Shown: positions 9,430 to 20,737, numbered from the stretch's first letter. The stretch: DNA of 64,000 nt from Pseudoruegeria aquimaris (GCF_900172235.1 NZ_FWFQ01000015.1:33811-97810), one strand, 5' to 3'. Notes: a model not told the origin generated them from the sequence alone. Made by a program: numbers and translations.

Positions 9430-10037
9430 TCAGCCCTTGCCCCCGTCGGTCTTCTCGTCGCCGGGAAGGATGTATTCCGCACCTTCCCAGGGGCTCATGA
9501 AATCGAACTGGCGGTATTCCTGCGTCAGGCTCACCGGCTCGTAGACGACGCGCTTTTCCTTCTCGTCGTAGCGCACTTCGGTGTAGCCCGTCGTCGGGAA
9601 ATCCTTGCGCAGCGGATAGCCGCGGAACCCGTAGTCGGTGAGGATGCGGCGCAGGTCCGGATGGCCGGAGAAGAGGATGCCGAACATGTCGAACACCTCG
9701 CGCTCGAACCAGTTGGCCGAGGGGTGCACGTCGGTGATCGAGGGCACCATGTCCTGCTCGCGCACCTGCACCCGCACCCGGATGCGCTGGTTCGTGTACA
9801 TCGACAGGAAATGGTAGACCACGTCGAACCGCTTCTCGCGGCTCGGGTAGTCCACCGCCGTGATGTCCACCAGCGTGGAGAACTTGCAGGTGCGATCGGC
9901 CTTCAGGAACTCGACGAAGGAGACCAGCGAAGACAGCGCCACCTCCACGTTCAGTTCGCCGTGGGCCACCTCGTGCTTCAGCACGCAATCCGGGCGCTTC
10001 AATTCGATATGGGTGCCAAGCTCTTGCAAGACGTCCG

Positions 10038-10041
<4 letters not shown>
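9430..10041 (-). CDS. nuoC: NADH-quinone oxidoreductase subunit C
   Basis: The 30-kDa peripheral-arm subunit (203 aa). Signature regions are [34 protein letters not shown] and the conserved [30 protein letters not shown] block (named here by its ends). The ATG at 10041 overlaps the stop of the upstream secreted-protein gene as ATGA, so it is preferred over ATGs 9 or 36 nt further upstream. Confidence 0.96.
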
Positions 10042-11382
<1,341 letters not shown>

Positions 11383-11417
11383 CAGTGCTCCCTCTCGCTG
11401 GCTGGTTGCGCGCTTTC

Positions 11418-11453
11418 GAGTCTGGATGTAGCCGCACCGCGCGGACGGGTCAA
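11418..11453 (-). promoter_or_regulatory. Predicted sigma-70 promoter of the nuo operon
   Basis: On the minus strand TTGACC (11453-11448) and TACATC (11430-11425) are separated by exactly 17 bp, a good housekeeping -35/-10 pair, placing transcription start near 11418, about 36 nt before the nuoA ATG. It lies in the 136-nt gap between the GST stop and nuoA. Inferred from sequence only. Confidence 0.6.
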
Positions 11454-11518
11454 CGGAAACGGATGCCACTGCGGCACTTGCGCGCCCGCTCGCCCCGCAC
11501 CGGTCCCCGCCCCCGCTC

Positions 11519-12181
11519 TCACGGGCGGTCCGCCAACGGCGGGTAGAAGGGCTGCGCGTAGAGCCGCGCCTCGCCGGGTTGCGGCAGGCTCGCGGCGAAG
11601 GCAGGCCGCGCGCTGAGACGCCCATACCACGCGGCGAGCGCCGGATAGGGCGCGGGATCGACGAAATGCAGCGCCATGTAGACGGCCTGCCCCACGCTGA
11701 CGTCGGCGGCGGAGAAGCCGCCGTCCAGCAGCCAGCCGCGCCCGTCGAGCCGCGCCTCGATCGCGGCGAAGCACTTGCCCAGCCGCGCCGCTTCCAGCCG
11801 GGTGATGATCGGCGAGCGCATGCTGTCTTCGTAGAGCATCACGTGCTGCTGGGTCAGGGCGGCGGCATGCTGGCTGAGGGTTTCGGCGAAATGCACCCAG
11901 ACAAGCCAGTCGGCCCGCTCCCCGTGCCCGGGCGCACGGCCGAGCCCCGCCTCGGGAAAGCGTTCGCAGAGGTATTCCGTGATGGCACCCGTCTCGAACA
12001 GCGTCCGGCCGTCGATCTCCAGCGCCGGCACCCGGCCCGCCGGGCTCAGGGCGAGATAGTCGGCGCTGCGCAGGGATTTGTCGAAGGGGTGGACCACCAC
12101 GTCGAACCCCACCCCCAGTTCGTTCAGCAGCCAGAGCGTGCGCATCGAGCGCGTCTGCGGGCAGTGATGGAGCCGGATCAA
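11519..12181 (-). CDS. Glutathione S-transferase family protein
   Basis: A 220-residue protein with an N-terminal thioredoxin-like GST domain ([18 protein letters not shown], then [10 protein letters not shown] and the ETGAITEYL segment that contacts the gamma-glutamyl part of glutathione) and an all-helical C-terminal domain with [14 protein letters not shown]. Length is normal. Substrate cannot be told. It is followed by the nuo promoter region and is transcribed in the same direction but outside the operon. Confidence 0.9.
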   Translation of the reverse strand: MIRLHHCPQTRSMRTLWLLNELGVGFDVVVHPFDKSLRSADYLALSPAGRVPALEIDGRTLFETGAITEYLCERFPEAGLGRAPGHGERADWLVWVHFAETLSQHAAALTQQHVMLYEDSMRSPIITRLEAARLGKCFAAIEARLDGRGWLLDGGFSAADVSVGQAVYMALHFVDPAPYPALAAWYGRLSARPAFAASLPQPGEARLYAQPFYPPLADRP

Positions 12182-12265
12182 CTTTGGATCTCCTTGCCGG
12201 GAACGGCCGCCGTGAACGGCTGCCGGGAACGGGCGGCCCGCGTCGCGGGGGGGGCCGTCCTGCGG

Positions 12266-13348
12266 TCAGGCGGCCTCGTGCAGCAGGATCGCCGCCTCGG
12301 AGGCCGAAAGATTGCGCCGGGCATAGGTGCCGTAGGTGTGGGGATCGTCCTCGACACCCGGCAGCACCTCGGCCAGCTGCGCGCGCTGCGCCGGCTCGAT
12401 CGCGTCGAGCCCGGTGTTGGCCGGGTGGAAGCTCTCCGTCTCCACCCCGTTGGCCCAGAGGATCTGGTGGCGATCCAGCAGCAGGTGGAAATAGGTGACT
12501 TCGCGCACGGCGAGATCGCGGTGCACGCCCCTGTGGTGCAGCAGGTCGCGCGCGGCGACGAGCACCTCGTCGGTGTTGAACAGCGCTTCCGCCGCCGCCC
12601 CGCGCAGGAGCATCCTGTGATCGGGCGACACCAGCAGATCCTCGCGCGGATCGTCCTCGCCGAAGGCTCCGGCGCGGATGCGGATCGGGCGATACTCGGG
12701 CATCGCGTAGAGGCGTGCGCCGCTGATGCGGCGGCGTCCGATCCAGCGCACAGCCTGCATGCCGTCATCCTTGGTCTGGAGCCTGTCGCCCTCCTTCAGC
12801 TCCTCCACCAGCCGCGGCCCGCGCTCGGTGAGGATCTCGGTGCCGGCGGTGAAGCAGATCACCCCCTGCGGCGCGTCGCTGCCCCGGCCCTGCCGCGGAT
12901 CGTAGGAGCGGTGGACGACCCAGAGCTCCTGGTCGCGCGGAGGCAGTTCGTCGAGGAACATGATCAGCGCGTTGCGCCCCGGCCCGGTGTCGATGATCGA
13001 AGCCGTGTAGCTGCGCCGCCCGTCGGTGATGACGAACCCCGCATCCATCAGCGGTTCGTCGAATTCCTGAAAGGCGCCGCCGTCCCCACCGGGTTGTGCA
13101 CCGGTGCCCTGGGAAAGTGCCGCGCCGACCAGCTTGCGCACCGCGCGCGCCGCCGTTCTGCGATCCGTGCCTGCCCGCTCCGAAGCCCCCAGAAGCAACA
13201 CGTTGCCCGGACCGTCCACCCGGACGGCCTCGCCCCGCCAGCGCCAGGAGGCGCCCACGACGAGAAAACGTGGATCCGCGGCCTGCTGGCCGTCGGTTTC
13301 TGTTTGGGTCCAGGAGATGACAAACGTGCCGCGAAAGCCCGTTTCCAT
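12266..13348 (-). CDS. Hint-domain (Hedgehog/intein) protein
   Basis: A 360-residue protein common in Rhodobacterales. Residues 1-160 form an uncharacterised N-terminal region; the Hint domain starts at C165 (CFTAGTEILTERGPRLVEEL), continues with GDRLQTKDDGMQAVRWIGRR and includes the SPDHRMLL block. C165 would be the autoprocessing nucleophile. There is no second host-protein extein after the domain, so classic protein splicing is not expected; self-cleavage or a cell-surface role is more likely, as inferred for bacterial Hint proteins. No signal peptide. A GC hairpin without a T tract lies after the stop (about 12225-12255). Confidence 0.85.
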   Translation of the reverse strand: METGFRGTFVISWTQTETDGQQAADPRFLVVGASWRWRGEAVRVDGPGNVLLLGASERAGTDRRTAARAVRKLVGAALSQGTGAQPGGDGGAFQEFDEPLMDAGFVITDGRRSYTASIIDTGPGRNALIMFLDELPPRDQELWVVHRSYDPRQGRGSDAPQGVICFTAGTEILTERGPRLVEELKEGDRLQTKDDGMQAVRWIGRRRISGARLYAMPEYRPIRIRAGAFGEDDPREDLLVSPDHRMLLRGAAAEALFNTDEVLVAARDLLHHRGVHRDLAVREVTYFHLLLDRHQILWANGVETESFHPANTGLDAIEPAQRAQLAEVLPGVEDDPHTYGTYARRNLSASEAAILLHEAA

Positions 13349-13492
13349 GCCTGTATGCCTGCCGTTTTATTTGTTTTTGTGCCCGAAAAGGTAGCACCGA
13401 CGAATCACCGAGGAAAGCATTTTTTAACGTCTTCGGAACGATTTGCGCGGTGCCGTTGCCCTGCCGGGATTGGGGGCGCGGAAAGCGCCCGC

Positions 13493-14408
13493 TCAGAAGG
13501 CCCAGTGCAGACGCAGAGAGCCGACGAGCTGACCTTCGGACTGGCTCTCGAATTCCTTGCCGAGGTAGGAGAGCCCGTAGAAGAAGCCCGCGTTGCCCTG
13601 CTGCCAGTGGAAGCCCGCCCGCGCGCGGGTGCGGAAATCGGTCAGTTCCAGCCCGTCTTCCTCGGGCAGGTAGATGGAGCTGAACACCTTGGCGACATCG
13701 GCGCCAAGCACGAAGGAGGTGCCGGGCTCGTAATCGCGGGTGCCGCGGTAGAGCTGGCCGGAGCTGACGTCGCGCAGCAGCAGCTCGTTCCGCCCCACGG
13801 TGCCGAAGATGTAGTCGAAGCCCGCCCGCACGAGTGTTTCCTCGCCCGCGCTCCTCGATGAAGGGCCGCAGCAGATGGTTGTCGCCGAAGCGCAGCGGCT
13901 GGGCCATCTCCCCGGACGCCGCCACATGCAGGTGGTTGCCGATCTGGTTGGCCAGCACCGCCTCGCTCGGGGATGGCGCACTGATCCAGTCGTGCAGGAT
14001 CTCCTGAAGCGTGGAGAGGCCGGTGTTCTCGCCGGTGAGCACCAGGTCGCCGCCGAGGCTGACCTCGGTGCCGCGCATCTGGAAGTGGGAGTGCGCGCCG
14101 AAGGTCAGAACGCCGGCGTAGCGCCTGTCGGTCGGGTCCACGAAGCCCAGCGTTTCGGGCTGCAGGATCTCGCCGCGGAAACGCAGCTCCACCAGCTCGC
14201 CGAAGCCCTCGGGCCGCCGGCCCGTCCAATCCTCGCGGGCAAAGACCTTGGACACCACGTAGGAGCCCGTGCGCCAGCGGTCATGCCCGTCGCCGATCAT
14301 GTCGTTGGTGAGAAGGCGGCCGGTGCCGATGCCCTGCCAATCCTGCGGGAGTGCCGGTGTTGCCCAAGCGACGGCCGCGGCCATCAGCCCGAAAAGAGCC
14401 TTGCGCAT
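13493..14408 (-). pseudogene. lpxR: LpxR-like lipid A deacylase (DUF2219), frameshifted
   Basis: Outer-membrane beta-barrel of the LpxR/DUF2219 type, which removes the 3'-acyloxyacyl group of lipid A. The frame from the ATG at 14408 (MRKALFGLMAAAVAWATPALPQ signal peptide in two parts, then LLTNDMIGDGHDRWRTGSY with the expected Asn-Asp pair) runs to FIEERG and then goes out of frame near 13844-13856; the remainder (EETLVRAGFDYIFGTVGRNE to LRLHWAF) continues in another frame and ends at 13493. One missing base restores a single product of about 305 aa. It may be a true inactivation or a sequencing error in a CG-rich run. A short hairpin (13474-13490) follows the stop. Confidence 0.8.
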
Positions 14409-14496
14409 TCCTGATCCTAACTTTGCCTGCAATACTGCTTGTCGTTGTTTGCACAACCTTAACCAAGCCGGACCGCCCAGCAAAGCCGCGAAGCGG

Positions 14497-14519
14497 GAAA
14501 CGGCCCCGCGCGGGGGCCG
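14497..14519 (-). terminator. Possible terminator after nrdJ
   Basis: Minus-strand hairpin GGCCCC / GGGGCC (14518-14513 with 14507-14502) followed by GTTTCCC. The T tract is weak, so intrinsic termination is only possible. It lies in the 189-nt gap between nrdJ and the lpxR-like gene, where I see nothing else. Confidence 0.35.
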
Positions 14520-14597
14520 GAGTGCGGCGCCCGGGGCACACCTTTTCAGCGCACCCCACCCCGCCGGAGCCGAAACTTCAGACAGGATACCGCGTTG

Positions 14598-16886
14598 TCA
14601 GCCGCATTTGCTGTGGCCGCAGGAGCGGCAGGTCATGCAGCCTTCGACCATCTGCATGTCATATTGGCCGCAGGAGGGGCAGGCCTTGCCGCGCGGCGCT
14701 TCGCCCACGGCCACGGCCTCGGCCTTGGGATCGCTCTTCAACCCCATGCCCTCGCCTTCGATGAAGCCGATGGAGATCAGGTGGCGCTCGATGACGCCGC
14801 CGATGGCCGCCAGGATCGAAGGGATGTATTTGCCCTGGATCCAGGCCCCGCCGCGCGGATCGAACACCGCCTTCAGTTCCTCGACCACGAAGGAGACGTC
14901 GCCGCCGCGCCGGAACACCGCGGAGATCATCCGGGTCAGCGCCAGCGTCCAGGCGTAGTGCTCCATGTTCTTGGAGTTGATGAAGACCTCGAAGGGCCGG
15001 CGGTGGCCGTTGATGATGATGTCGTTGATCGTCAGGTAGATCGCGTGCTCGCTGTCAGGCCACTTCAGCTTGTAGGTGCTGCCTTCCAGCGCCTGCGGGC
15101 GGTCCAGCGGCTCGGACATGTAGATCACGTCGCCGTGGGGCGTCTGCGGCTCACCGTCGCCTTCGGCCACCACGGTGGGGGCTTTCTTCTCCTCGCTCAC
15201 GCTCAGCACGGAGCCCGTCACGTCGTTGGGGCGGTAGGTGGTGCAGCCCTTGCAGCCCGTTTCCCAGGCCTCCAGGTAGACGTCCTTGAAGTCTTCGAAG
15301 GAGATGTCCTCGGGGCAGTTGATCGTCTTGGAGATCGAGGAATCGATCCATTTCTGCGCCGCGGCCTGCATCCGCACGTGATCGAGCGGGGCGAGCGTCT
15401 GGGCGTTCACGAAATGGTCGGGCAGCGGCGCGTCGCCGAATTTCTCCCGCCAGAGCTGCACGGCGTAATCCACCACTTCCTCCTCCGTGCGCGAGCCATC
15501 CTTCTGCAGCACCTTGCGGGTGTAGGCATAGGCGAACACCGGCTCGATCCCGGAGGAGACGTTGCCCGCGTAAAGGCTGATCGTGCCGGTGGGGGCAATG
15601 GAGGTGAGCAGCGCGTTGCGGATGCCGTGGGTGCGGATCGCGTCGCGCACGTCCTCGTCCATGTGGCGCAGAGAACCGGAGGCGAGGTATTTCTCGGCAT
15701 CGAACAGCGGGAACGGCCCCTTCTCCTTCGCCAGATCGACGGAGGCGAGGTAGGAGGCGCGGGCGATCTGCTTCATCCAGCGCTCGGTCTGGGCGGCGGC
15801 CTCCTCGGAGCCGTAGCGCAGGCCCACCATCAGAAGCGCATCCGCAAGCCCGGTGACGCCGAGGCCGATGCGGCGCTTGGCCTGGGCTTCCTGCGCCTGG
15901 GCCTCCAGCGGGAAGCGGGAGGCATCGACCACGTTGTCCATCATCCGCACCGCCGTGCGCACCAGCTCATCCAGCGCGGCTTCGTCGAGCGCGGCGTCGG
16001 CCTCGAAGGGGTTCTTCACCAGCCGCGCGAGGTTGACCGAGCCCAGCAGGCAGGCACCGTAGGGCGGCAGGGGCTGCTCACCGCAGGGGTTGGTGGCGGC
16101 GATCTGCTCGCAGTAGGCGAGGTTGTTCATCTGGTTGATGCGGTCGATGAAGATCACGCCCGGCTCGGCGTAATCATAGGTGGCGCGCATGATCCGGTTC
16201 CAGAGATCGCGCGCCTGCACCGTGTGGTAGACCTTGCCGTCGAACACCAGATCCCAGCTGCCGTCGGCCTTCACCGCGTCCATGAAGGCATCCGTCACCA
16301 GCACCGAGAGGTTGAACATGCGCAGCCGCGCCGGATCCTGCTTGGCGGTGATGAAATCCTGGATGTCGGGGTGATCGCAACGCATCGTGGCCATCATCGC
16401 GCCCCGGCGGGAGCCGGCGCTCATGATGGTGCGGCACATGGCATCCCAGACATCCATGAACGACAGCGGCCCCGAGGCATCGGCAGCCACGCCCTTCACG
16501 TCCGCGCCGCGCGGGCGGATGGTGGAGAAGTCATAGCCGATGCCGCCGCCCTGCTGCATGGTGAGCGCGGCTTCCTTCAGCATGTCGAAGATGCCGCCCA
16601 TGCTGTCGGGGATCGTGCCCATGACGAAGCAGTTGAACAGCGTCACGGCCCGGCCGGTGCCGGCACCGGCGGTGATGCGGCCGGCGGGCAGGTATTTGAA
16701 ATCTTCCAGCGCTTCGTAGAACTTGCCTTCCCAGGCGGCCGGGTCGGCTTCCACCTCGGCCAGCGCGCGGGCGATGCGGCGCCAGCTGTCTTCCACCGTT
16801 TCGTCCACCGGCGTGCCGTCGGAGGCCTTGAAACGGTATTTCATATCCCAGATTTGTTCGGCGATGGGGGCGGCAAAGCGGGTCAT
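14598..16886 (-). CDS. nrdJ: Adenosylcobalamin-dependent (class II) ribonucleotide reductase
   Basis: Reduces ribonucleotides to deoxyribonucleotides using an adenosylcobalamin-generated thiyl radical, so it works with or without oxygen. The 762-aa protein has C86 (FNCFVMG), the active-site NPCGE (N266, C268, E270), the barrel motifs SAGSRRGAMMATMRCDHPDI and IAPTGTISLYAGN, and a C-terminal Cys-rich tail (CPSC, CMTC, CGHSKC) that re-reduces the active site and may bind zinc. It is the shorter class II form; many alphaproteobacteria carry a form of about 1200 aa. Cobalamin genes cobP and a CobC-like phosphatase lie in the same window (60.2-61.3 kb). Confidence 0.95.
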   Translation of the reverse strand: MTRFAAPIAEQIWDMKYRFKASDGTPVDETVEDSWRRIARALAEVEADPAAWEGKFYEALEDFKYLPAGRITAGAGTGRAVTLFNCFVMGTIPDSMGGIFDMLKEAALTMQQGGGIGYDFSTIRPRGADVKGVAADASGPLSFMDVWDAMCRTIMSAGSRRGAMMATMRCDHPDIQDFITAKQDPARLRMFNLSVLVTDAFMDAVKADGSWDLVFDGKVYHTVQARDLWNRIMRATYDYAEPGVIFIDRINQMNNLAYCEQIAATNPCGEQPLPPYGACLLGSVNLARLVKNPFEADAALDEAALDELVRTAVRMMDNVVDASRFPLEAQAQEAQAKRRIGLGVTGLADALLMVGLRYGSEEAAAQTERWMKQIARASYLASVDLAKEKGPFPLFDAEKYLASGSLRHMDEDVRDAIRTHGIRNALLTSIAPTGTISLYAGNVSSGIEPVFAYAYTRKVLQKDGSRTEEEVVDYAVQLWREKFGDAPLPDHFVNAQTLAPLDHVRMQAAAQKWIDSSISKTINCPEDISFEDFKDVYLEAWETGCKGCTTYRPNDVTGSVLSVSEEKKAPTVVAEGDGEPQTPHGDVIYMSEPLDRPQALEGSTYKLKWPDSEHAIYLTINDIIINGHRRPFEVFINSKNMEHYAWTLALTRMISAVFRRGGDVSFVVEELKAVFDPRGGAWIQGKYIPSILAAIGGVIERHLISIGFIEGEGMGLKSDPKAEAVAVGEAPRGKACPSCGQYDMQMVEGCMTCRSCGHSKCG

Positions 16887-16990
16887 CTCGGGCTCCGGAG
16901 AATGGCGTCGGAAATACAGGCAGCCAATCTAGCGCATGGGGCTGGCAGCCACAAGAGATTGAAGCGCCCCGCTCAGGCGCTACAATATCT

Positions 16991-17443
16991 ATGCAAACTG
17001 GGGACGACTCTGTGGATAACCATGTGAATCTTGTGAAACTCTGCGTCGGCGCCGACGCGGTGGAGGACCTGGAGGCCTGGCAGGCCGCGCGCCGCGCCGG
17101 CGATCCCGGCCACGTGCTGCGCCACGTCACGCGGATGTGGCCCAAGCGGGAGGCCGAGCTGCTGGCCGGCGGCTCGCTCTACTGGGTGTTCAAGGGCGTG
17201 ATTCTCGCCCGCCAGCGCATTCTGCGGCTCGACGAGGTGATCGGCGAGGACGGCATCCGCCGCTGCGGCATCGTGCTGGATCCTGAGATCGTGCGCACCG
17301 CCGCCGCACCGCGCCGCCCCTTCCAGGGCTGGCGCTATCTCGCCCCCGCCGACAGCCCGCCGGACCTGCCGGCCGGACGCCCCCGCGAAGAGGCGCTGCC
17401 GGCGGAACTCAGCGCCGCGCTGGCCGAGATCGGGGTGCTTTAG
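16991..17443 (+). CDS. DUF1489 family protein
   Basis: A 150-residue conserved alphaproteobacterial protein of unknown function: VNLVKLCVGADAVEDLEAWQ near the start, then HVTRMWPKREAELLAGGSLYWVFKG and GIVLDPEIVRTAAAPRRPFQGWRYL. The first ATG is at 16991, but the family usually begins a few residues before VNLIKLCVG, so the GTG at 17012 is as likely. Its upstream 100 nt are shared with the divergent nrdJ gene. It converges on hisG with an 18-nt gap. Confidence 0.88.
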   Translation: MQTGDDSVDNHVNLVKLCVGADAVEDLEAWQAARRAGDPGHVLRHVTRMWPKREAELLAGGSLYWVFKGVILARQRILRLDEVIGEDGIRRCGIVLDPEIVRTAAAPRRPFQGWRYLAPADSPPDLPAGRPREEALPAELSAALAEIGVL

Positions 17444-17461
17444 CGCCGGCGCGGGCGGCTG

Positions 17462-18160
17462 TCAGCCATCCAGCCCGAGCTGCGCCAGAAGCCGCGCAAG
17501 CGTGGCCTTCTCCCCCTTGCCCCACGGCGCGTTGTAGGCCTTGAGCAGCGTGGCCTGCGACCGGTGCACCAGCCCGTCGGAGAGGATCTTCAGGTGGTTG
17601 GCGCGCAGGGTCTCGCCGGTGGAGGTGATGTCGGCCACCGCTTCGGCGGTCTCGTTCTTCACCGTGCCCTCGGTGGCGCCCTGGCTGTCCACGAGCTGGT
17701 AGTCCGCCACGCCGTTTTCCTTCAGGAACTCGCGGATCAGGCGGTGATACTTGGTTGCGATGCGCAGGCGGAACCCGTGGGTGCGCCGAAAGGCCGCCGC
17801 GGCGGCGTCCAGATCGTCCAGCGTGTCCACGTCCACCCAGAGGTTGGGCACCGCGATGATCAGGTCGGCCTGGCCGAAGCCCATCGGCGCGATCTCCTGC
17901 ACGCGGGAATCCCAGGCGGCGAGCTTTTCGCGCACGAGGTCGGTGCCGGTGACGCCGAGGTGGATGCGCCCGGCCGCCAGTTCGCGCGGGATCTCCCCCG
18001 CCGAGAGCAGCACCAGCTCGACCCCCTCCACGCCGTCCACGGCACCGGCATATTCCCGATCCCCGCCGGCGCGGCGCAGGCCGACGCCACGGGCGCCGAA
18101 CCAATCGAAGGTCTCTTCCATCAACCGGCCCTTGGAGGGCACGCCCAGTTTCACGGTCAT
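17462..18160 (-). CDS. hisG: ATP phosphoribosyltransferase, short form
   Basis: First enzyme of histidine biosynthesis, joining ATP and PRPP. The 232-aa length and missing regulatory C-terminal domain mark it as the short HisG_S form, which needs HisZ; hisZ is immediately upstream with an ATGA overlap (18157-18160). Visible: MTVKLGVPSKGRLMEETFDWF, the LVREKLAAWDSRVQEI region, and the PRPP-site stretch VDSQGATEGTVKNETAEAVADI split around ISTGETL-like TSTGETLRAN. Confidence 0.95.
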   Translation of the reverse strand: MTVKLGVPSKGRLMEETFDWFGARGVGLRRAGGDREYAGAVDGVEGVELVLLSAGEIPRELAAGRIHLGVTGTDLVREKLAAWDSRVQEIAPMGFGQADLIIAVPNLWVDVDTLDDLDAAAAAFRRTHGFRLRIATKYHRLIREFLKENGVADYQLVDSQGATEGTVKNETAEAVADITSTGETLRANHLKILSDGLVHRSQATLLKAYNAPWGKGEKATLARLLAQLGLDG

Positions 18161-19257
18161 GCTGCACCTCCGCGCAGGAGCGAGACGATTTCCGGGCGGA
18201 TCACGCCCCCCACCGCCGGGATCGACGTGCCACGGCCCAGGACTTCGGTGAGCGCGTCATAGCGCCCGCCGGTGGCCACGGGGGGCAGATCGGCGCGCCC
18301 GTCAGCGTAGAAGCCGAAGACGAAGCCGTCGTAATATTCCATCTGCGTGCGGCCGTAGCTGGTTTCGAAATCGAGCGCCTCCACCGCGACGCCGCGCGCC
18401 GCCAGCGCCTCCATGCGCCGCTCCAGCCGCTCCACGGCGGGCAGCAGCGCAGGCAGATCCACGGCGATGTCGCCGAGGTTGGCCACCACGTTGGGCATCT
18501 TCTCCTTGAGCGAGAGGATGTCGTTGAGCACTTCGACCTCGCCCGCCGCGATCGGGGGCTGCGCCGCATCTTCCCGCAAGGCGGCCAGGCGGGCCTCGAC
18601 CTCGGCCCGGCTGCGCAGGCCGTTCTCGGGGCCGGCCTTGGCGAAAACGTCCTCGCCGCGCTCCAGCGCGGCCAGCAGGGCCTTGCGCGCGGCGGGCACG
18701 GGCACCTTGCCCCCGAAGCGATCAAGCAGCGCCCGGAAACGGCGCGGACGCCAGATGTGGCGCAGCAGCGCCTGCTTGCGCCGCTCGGTGGTGGAGAGCC
18801 CCAGCACCGCCGCCTTCAGCACGCCGATGTCGCCCGTCGCGGCCCTCAGGCCGAGGGGCGACAGCACGTCGAGAAACAGCGCGAAGACCTCGGCGTCGGC
18901 GGCGGCAGGATCGCTGCCGTCGAACACCTCGTAGCCGACCTGCAGGTATTCGCTCGGCCGCCCGGCGTCATGTTCCTGGCGCCGGAACACCTCGCCGGCG
19001 TAGGTGTAGCGCGCGGGCTCCGCCCCGTCGGCCATGTGCATCTGCACCACCGGCACGGTGAAATCCGGGCGCAGCATCCTTTCGCCGCGCAGGGGATCGC
19101 TCGTCACGTAGGCGCGGGCGCGGATGTCTTCGCCGTAGAGATCCAGCAGCGTTTCGGCCGGCTGCAGGATGTCGGCTTCCACGGGCCGCGCGCCGGCGGC
19201 CTCGAAGAAGGCGCGCAGGCGCAGGGCCTCGGCGCGCGCTTCGGGCTTGATCGACAT
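18157..19257 (-). CDS. hisZ: ATP phosphoribosyltransferase regulatory subunit
   Basis: A catalytically inactive HisRS paralogue (366 aa) that binds HisG and confers histidine feedback control. Class II synthetase-like elements remain (RPDFTVPVVQMHMA, the motif-2-like ARYTYAGEVFRRQEHDAGRPSEYLQVGYE region) but no tRNA-binding domain follows. Start chosen at 19257 (MSIKPEARAE), 1 nt after the hisS stop. hisS-hisZ-hisG form one transcript. Confidence 0.93.
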   Translation of the reverse strand: MSIKPEARAEALRLRAFFEAAGARPVEADILQPAETLLDLYGEDIRARAYVTSDPLRGERMLRPDFTVPVVQMHMADGAEPARYTYAGEVFRRQEHDAGRPSEYLQVGYEVFDGSDPAAADAEVFALFLDVLSPLGLRAATGDIGVLKAAVLGLSTTERRKQALLRHIWRPRRFRALLDRFGGKVPVPAARKALLAALERGEDVFAKAGPENGLRSRAEVEARLAALREDAAQPPIAAGEVEVLNDILSLKEKMPNVVANLGDIAVDLPALLPAVERLERRMEALAARGVAVEALDFETSYGRTQMEYYDGFVFGFYADGRADLPPVATGGRYDALTEVLGRGTSIPAVGGVIRPEIVSLLRGGAA

Positions 19258-19258
19258 G

Positions 19259-20737
19259 TCAGCCCTCCGAGCCTGCGAGAATGCGGCGAACCTCGGCCAC
19301 CATGTCGCCCAGCGGCACTTCGGTCTGGGCCGGCTGGGCCTTCCATTCCTCCAGCGTGGCGCTTTCGGCGATCTTCGCACCCAGCACAAGGTCCTTCACC
19401 TGCACCACGCCGCGCTCGGCTTCGTCGCCGCCCTGGATGATCGCCACCGGGGAGCGCCGCATGTCGGCGTATTTGAGCTGGTTGCCGAAGTTCTTCGGGT
19501 TGCCGAGATAGACCTCGGCCCGGATGCCGGCGTTGCGCAGCTCGGCGACCATGGCCTGGTAGTCGGCCATGCGGGCCTTGTCCATCACCGTCACCACGAC
19601 GGGGCCGGTGGCCGTGCTCCGGATGCGGCCCTTCTCGCGCAAGGCGGCCAGAAGGCGGTCCACCCCGATCGACACGCCGGTGGCCGGCACCGGCTGGCCG
19701 GTGAAGCGCTTCACCAGATCATCGTAGCGGCCGCCGCCGGAGACGGAGCCGAACTGGCGCTTGCGGCCTTTCTCGTCGAAGATCTCGAAGGTCAGCTCGG
19801 CCTCGAACACCGGGCCGGTGTAGTAGCCGAGCCCGCGCACGACGCTCGGATCGATCTCGATCCGCTCCGCGCCGTAGCCGCCGGCGGCCAGCAGATCGCC
19901 GATCTGCTCCAGCTCCGCGATGCCCTCGGCGCCGATCCGGCTGGTGCCGACGGCGCCGCGCAGGTTCTCGAAGGTCTTCGCCGCATCCGCCGCCTTGGAC
20001 GTCAGGAAGGCGATCACCGGCTCGGCCTGATCCTCGCTCAGGCCAACACCGTCGATGTAGGCGCCGGAGGCATCGAGCCGCCCCTTGGTCAGGAGCTGGC
20101 GCACGCCCTCCTCGCCCACCTTGTCGAACTTGTCGATCGTGCGCAGCACGTCATCGCGGACGCCGGCCTCTTCGGGCAGGCCCATGGCCTCCAGCACGCC
20201 GTTGAGCACCTTGCGGTTGTTCACCCGCACCACGTAATCGCCGCGCGGGATGCCGACGTGCTCCAGCGTGTCCGAGAGCATCGCGCAGATCTCGGCATCG
20301 GCGGCCACGGAAGCGGTGCCCACGGTGTCGGCGTCGCATTGGTAGAACTGGCGGTAGCGCCCGGGGCCGGGCTTCTCGTTGCGCCAGACCGGGCCCATCG
20401 CGTAGCGGCGGTAGGGCGTGGGCAGATCGTTTCGGTGCTGGGCGTAGACGCGGGCGAGCGGCGCCGTCAGATCGTAGCGCAGCGCCATCCAGCTGTCGTC
20501 TTCGTCCTGCCAGGCAAAGACGCCCTCGTTGGGGCGATCCACGTCGGGAAGGAACTTGCCCAGCGCCTCGACCGTCTCCACGGCGGGGCTTTCCAGCGCC
20601 TCGAAGCCGTAGCGATGATAGACAGCGGCGATCTGGTCGAGCATATGCTTGCGCTCGGTCACTTCGCTTCCGAAATAGTCACGGAAGCCCTTCGGCGGCA
20701 ATGCCTTGGGCCGGGGCTGCTTCTTCACTTTGGCCAT
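19259..20737 (-). CDS. hisS: Histidyl-tRNA synthetase
   Basis: Charges tRNA-His. The 492-aa class II enzyme shows motif 1 ([20 protein letters not shown]), motif 2 ([20 protein letters not shown]), the histidine-binding [14 protein letters not shown] and motif 3 ([14 protein letters not shown]). Motif 2 reads RNEKPGPGR rather than the common bacterial RHERPQKGR; divergent HisRS types paired with altered tRNA-His are established in alphaproteobacteria, so this may be of that type. First gene of the his cluster. Confidence 0.96.
   Translation of the reverse strand: MAKVKKQPRPKALPPKGFRDYFGSEVTERKHMLDQIAAVYHRYGFEALESPAVETVEALGKFLPDVDRPNEGVFAWQDEDDSWMALRYDLTAPLARVYAQHRNDLPTPYRRYAMGPVWRNEKPGPGRYRQFYQCDADTVGTASVAADAEICAMLSDTLEHVGIPRGDYVVRVNNRKVLNGVLEAMGLPEEAGVRDDVLRTIDKFDKVGEEGVRQLLTKGRLDASGAYIDGVGLSEDQAEPVIAFLTSKAADAAKTFENLRGAVGTSRIGAEGIAELEQIGDLLAAGGYGAERIEIDPSVVRGLGYYTGPVFEAELTFEIFDEKGRKRQFGSVSGGGRYDDLVKRFTGQPVPATGVSIGVDRLLAALREKGRIRSTATGPVVVTVMDKARMADYQAMVAELRNAGIRAEVYLGNPKNFGNQLKYADMRRSPVAIIQGGDEAERGVVQVKDLVLGAKIAESATLEEWKAQPAQTEVPLGDMVAEVRRILAGSEG

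Noticed and set aside
13054..13348. Intein in the Hint protein
   Set aside because: The Hint domain has no downstream extein or host protein sequence, so self-splicing of a host gene is not supported.
11579..13861. 760-codon plus-strand frame across GST, Hint and lpxR-like genes
   Set aside because: Antisense shadow spanning three genes; composition typical of such shadows and no recognisable motif.
17011..17019. Replication origin suggested by a DnaA box
   Set aside because: A single consensus 9-mer is expected about once by chance in a window of this size, and there is no AT-rich region or box cluster.
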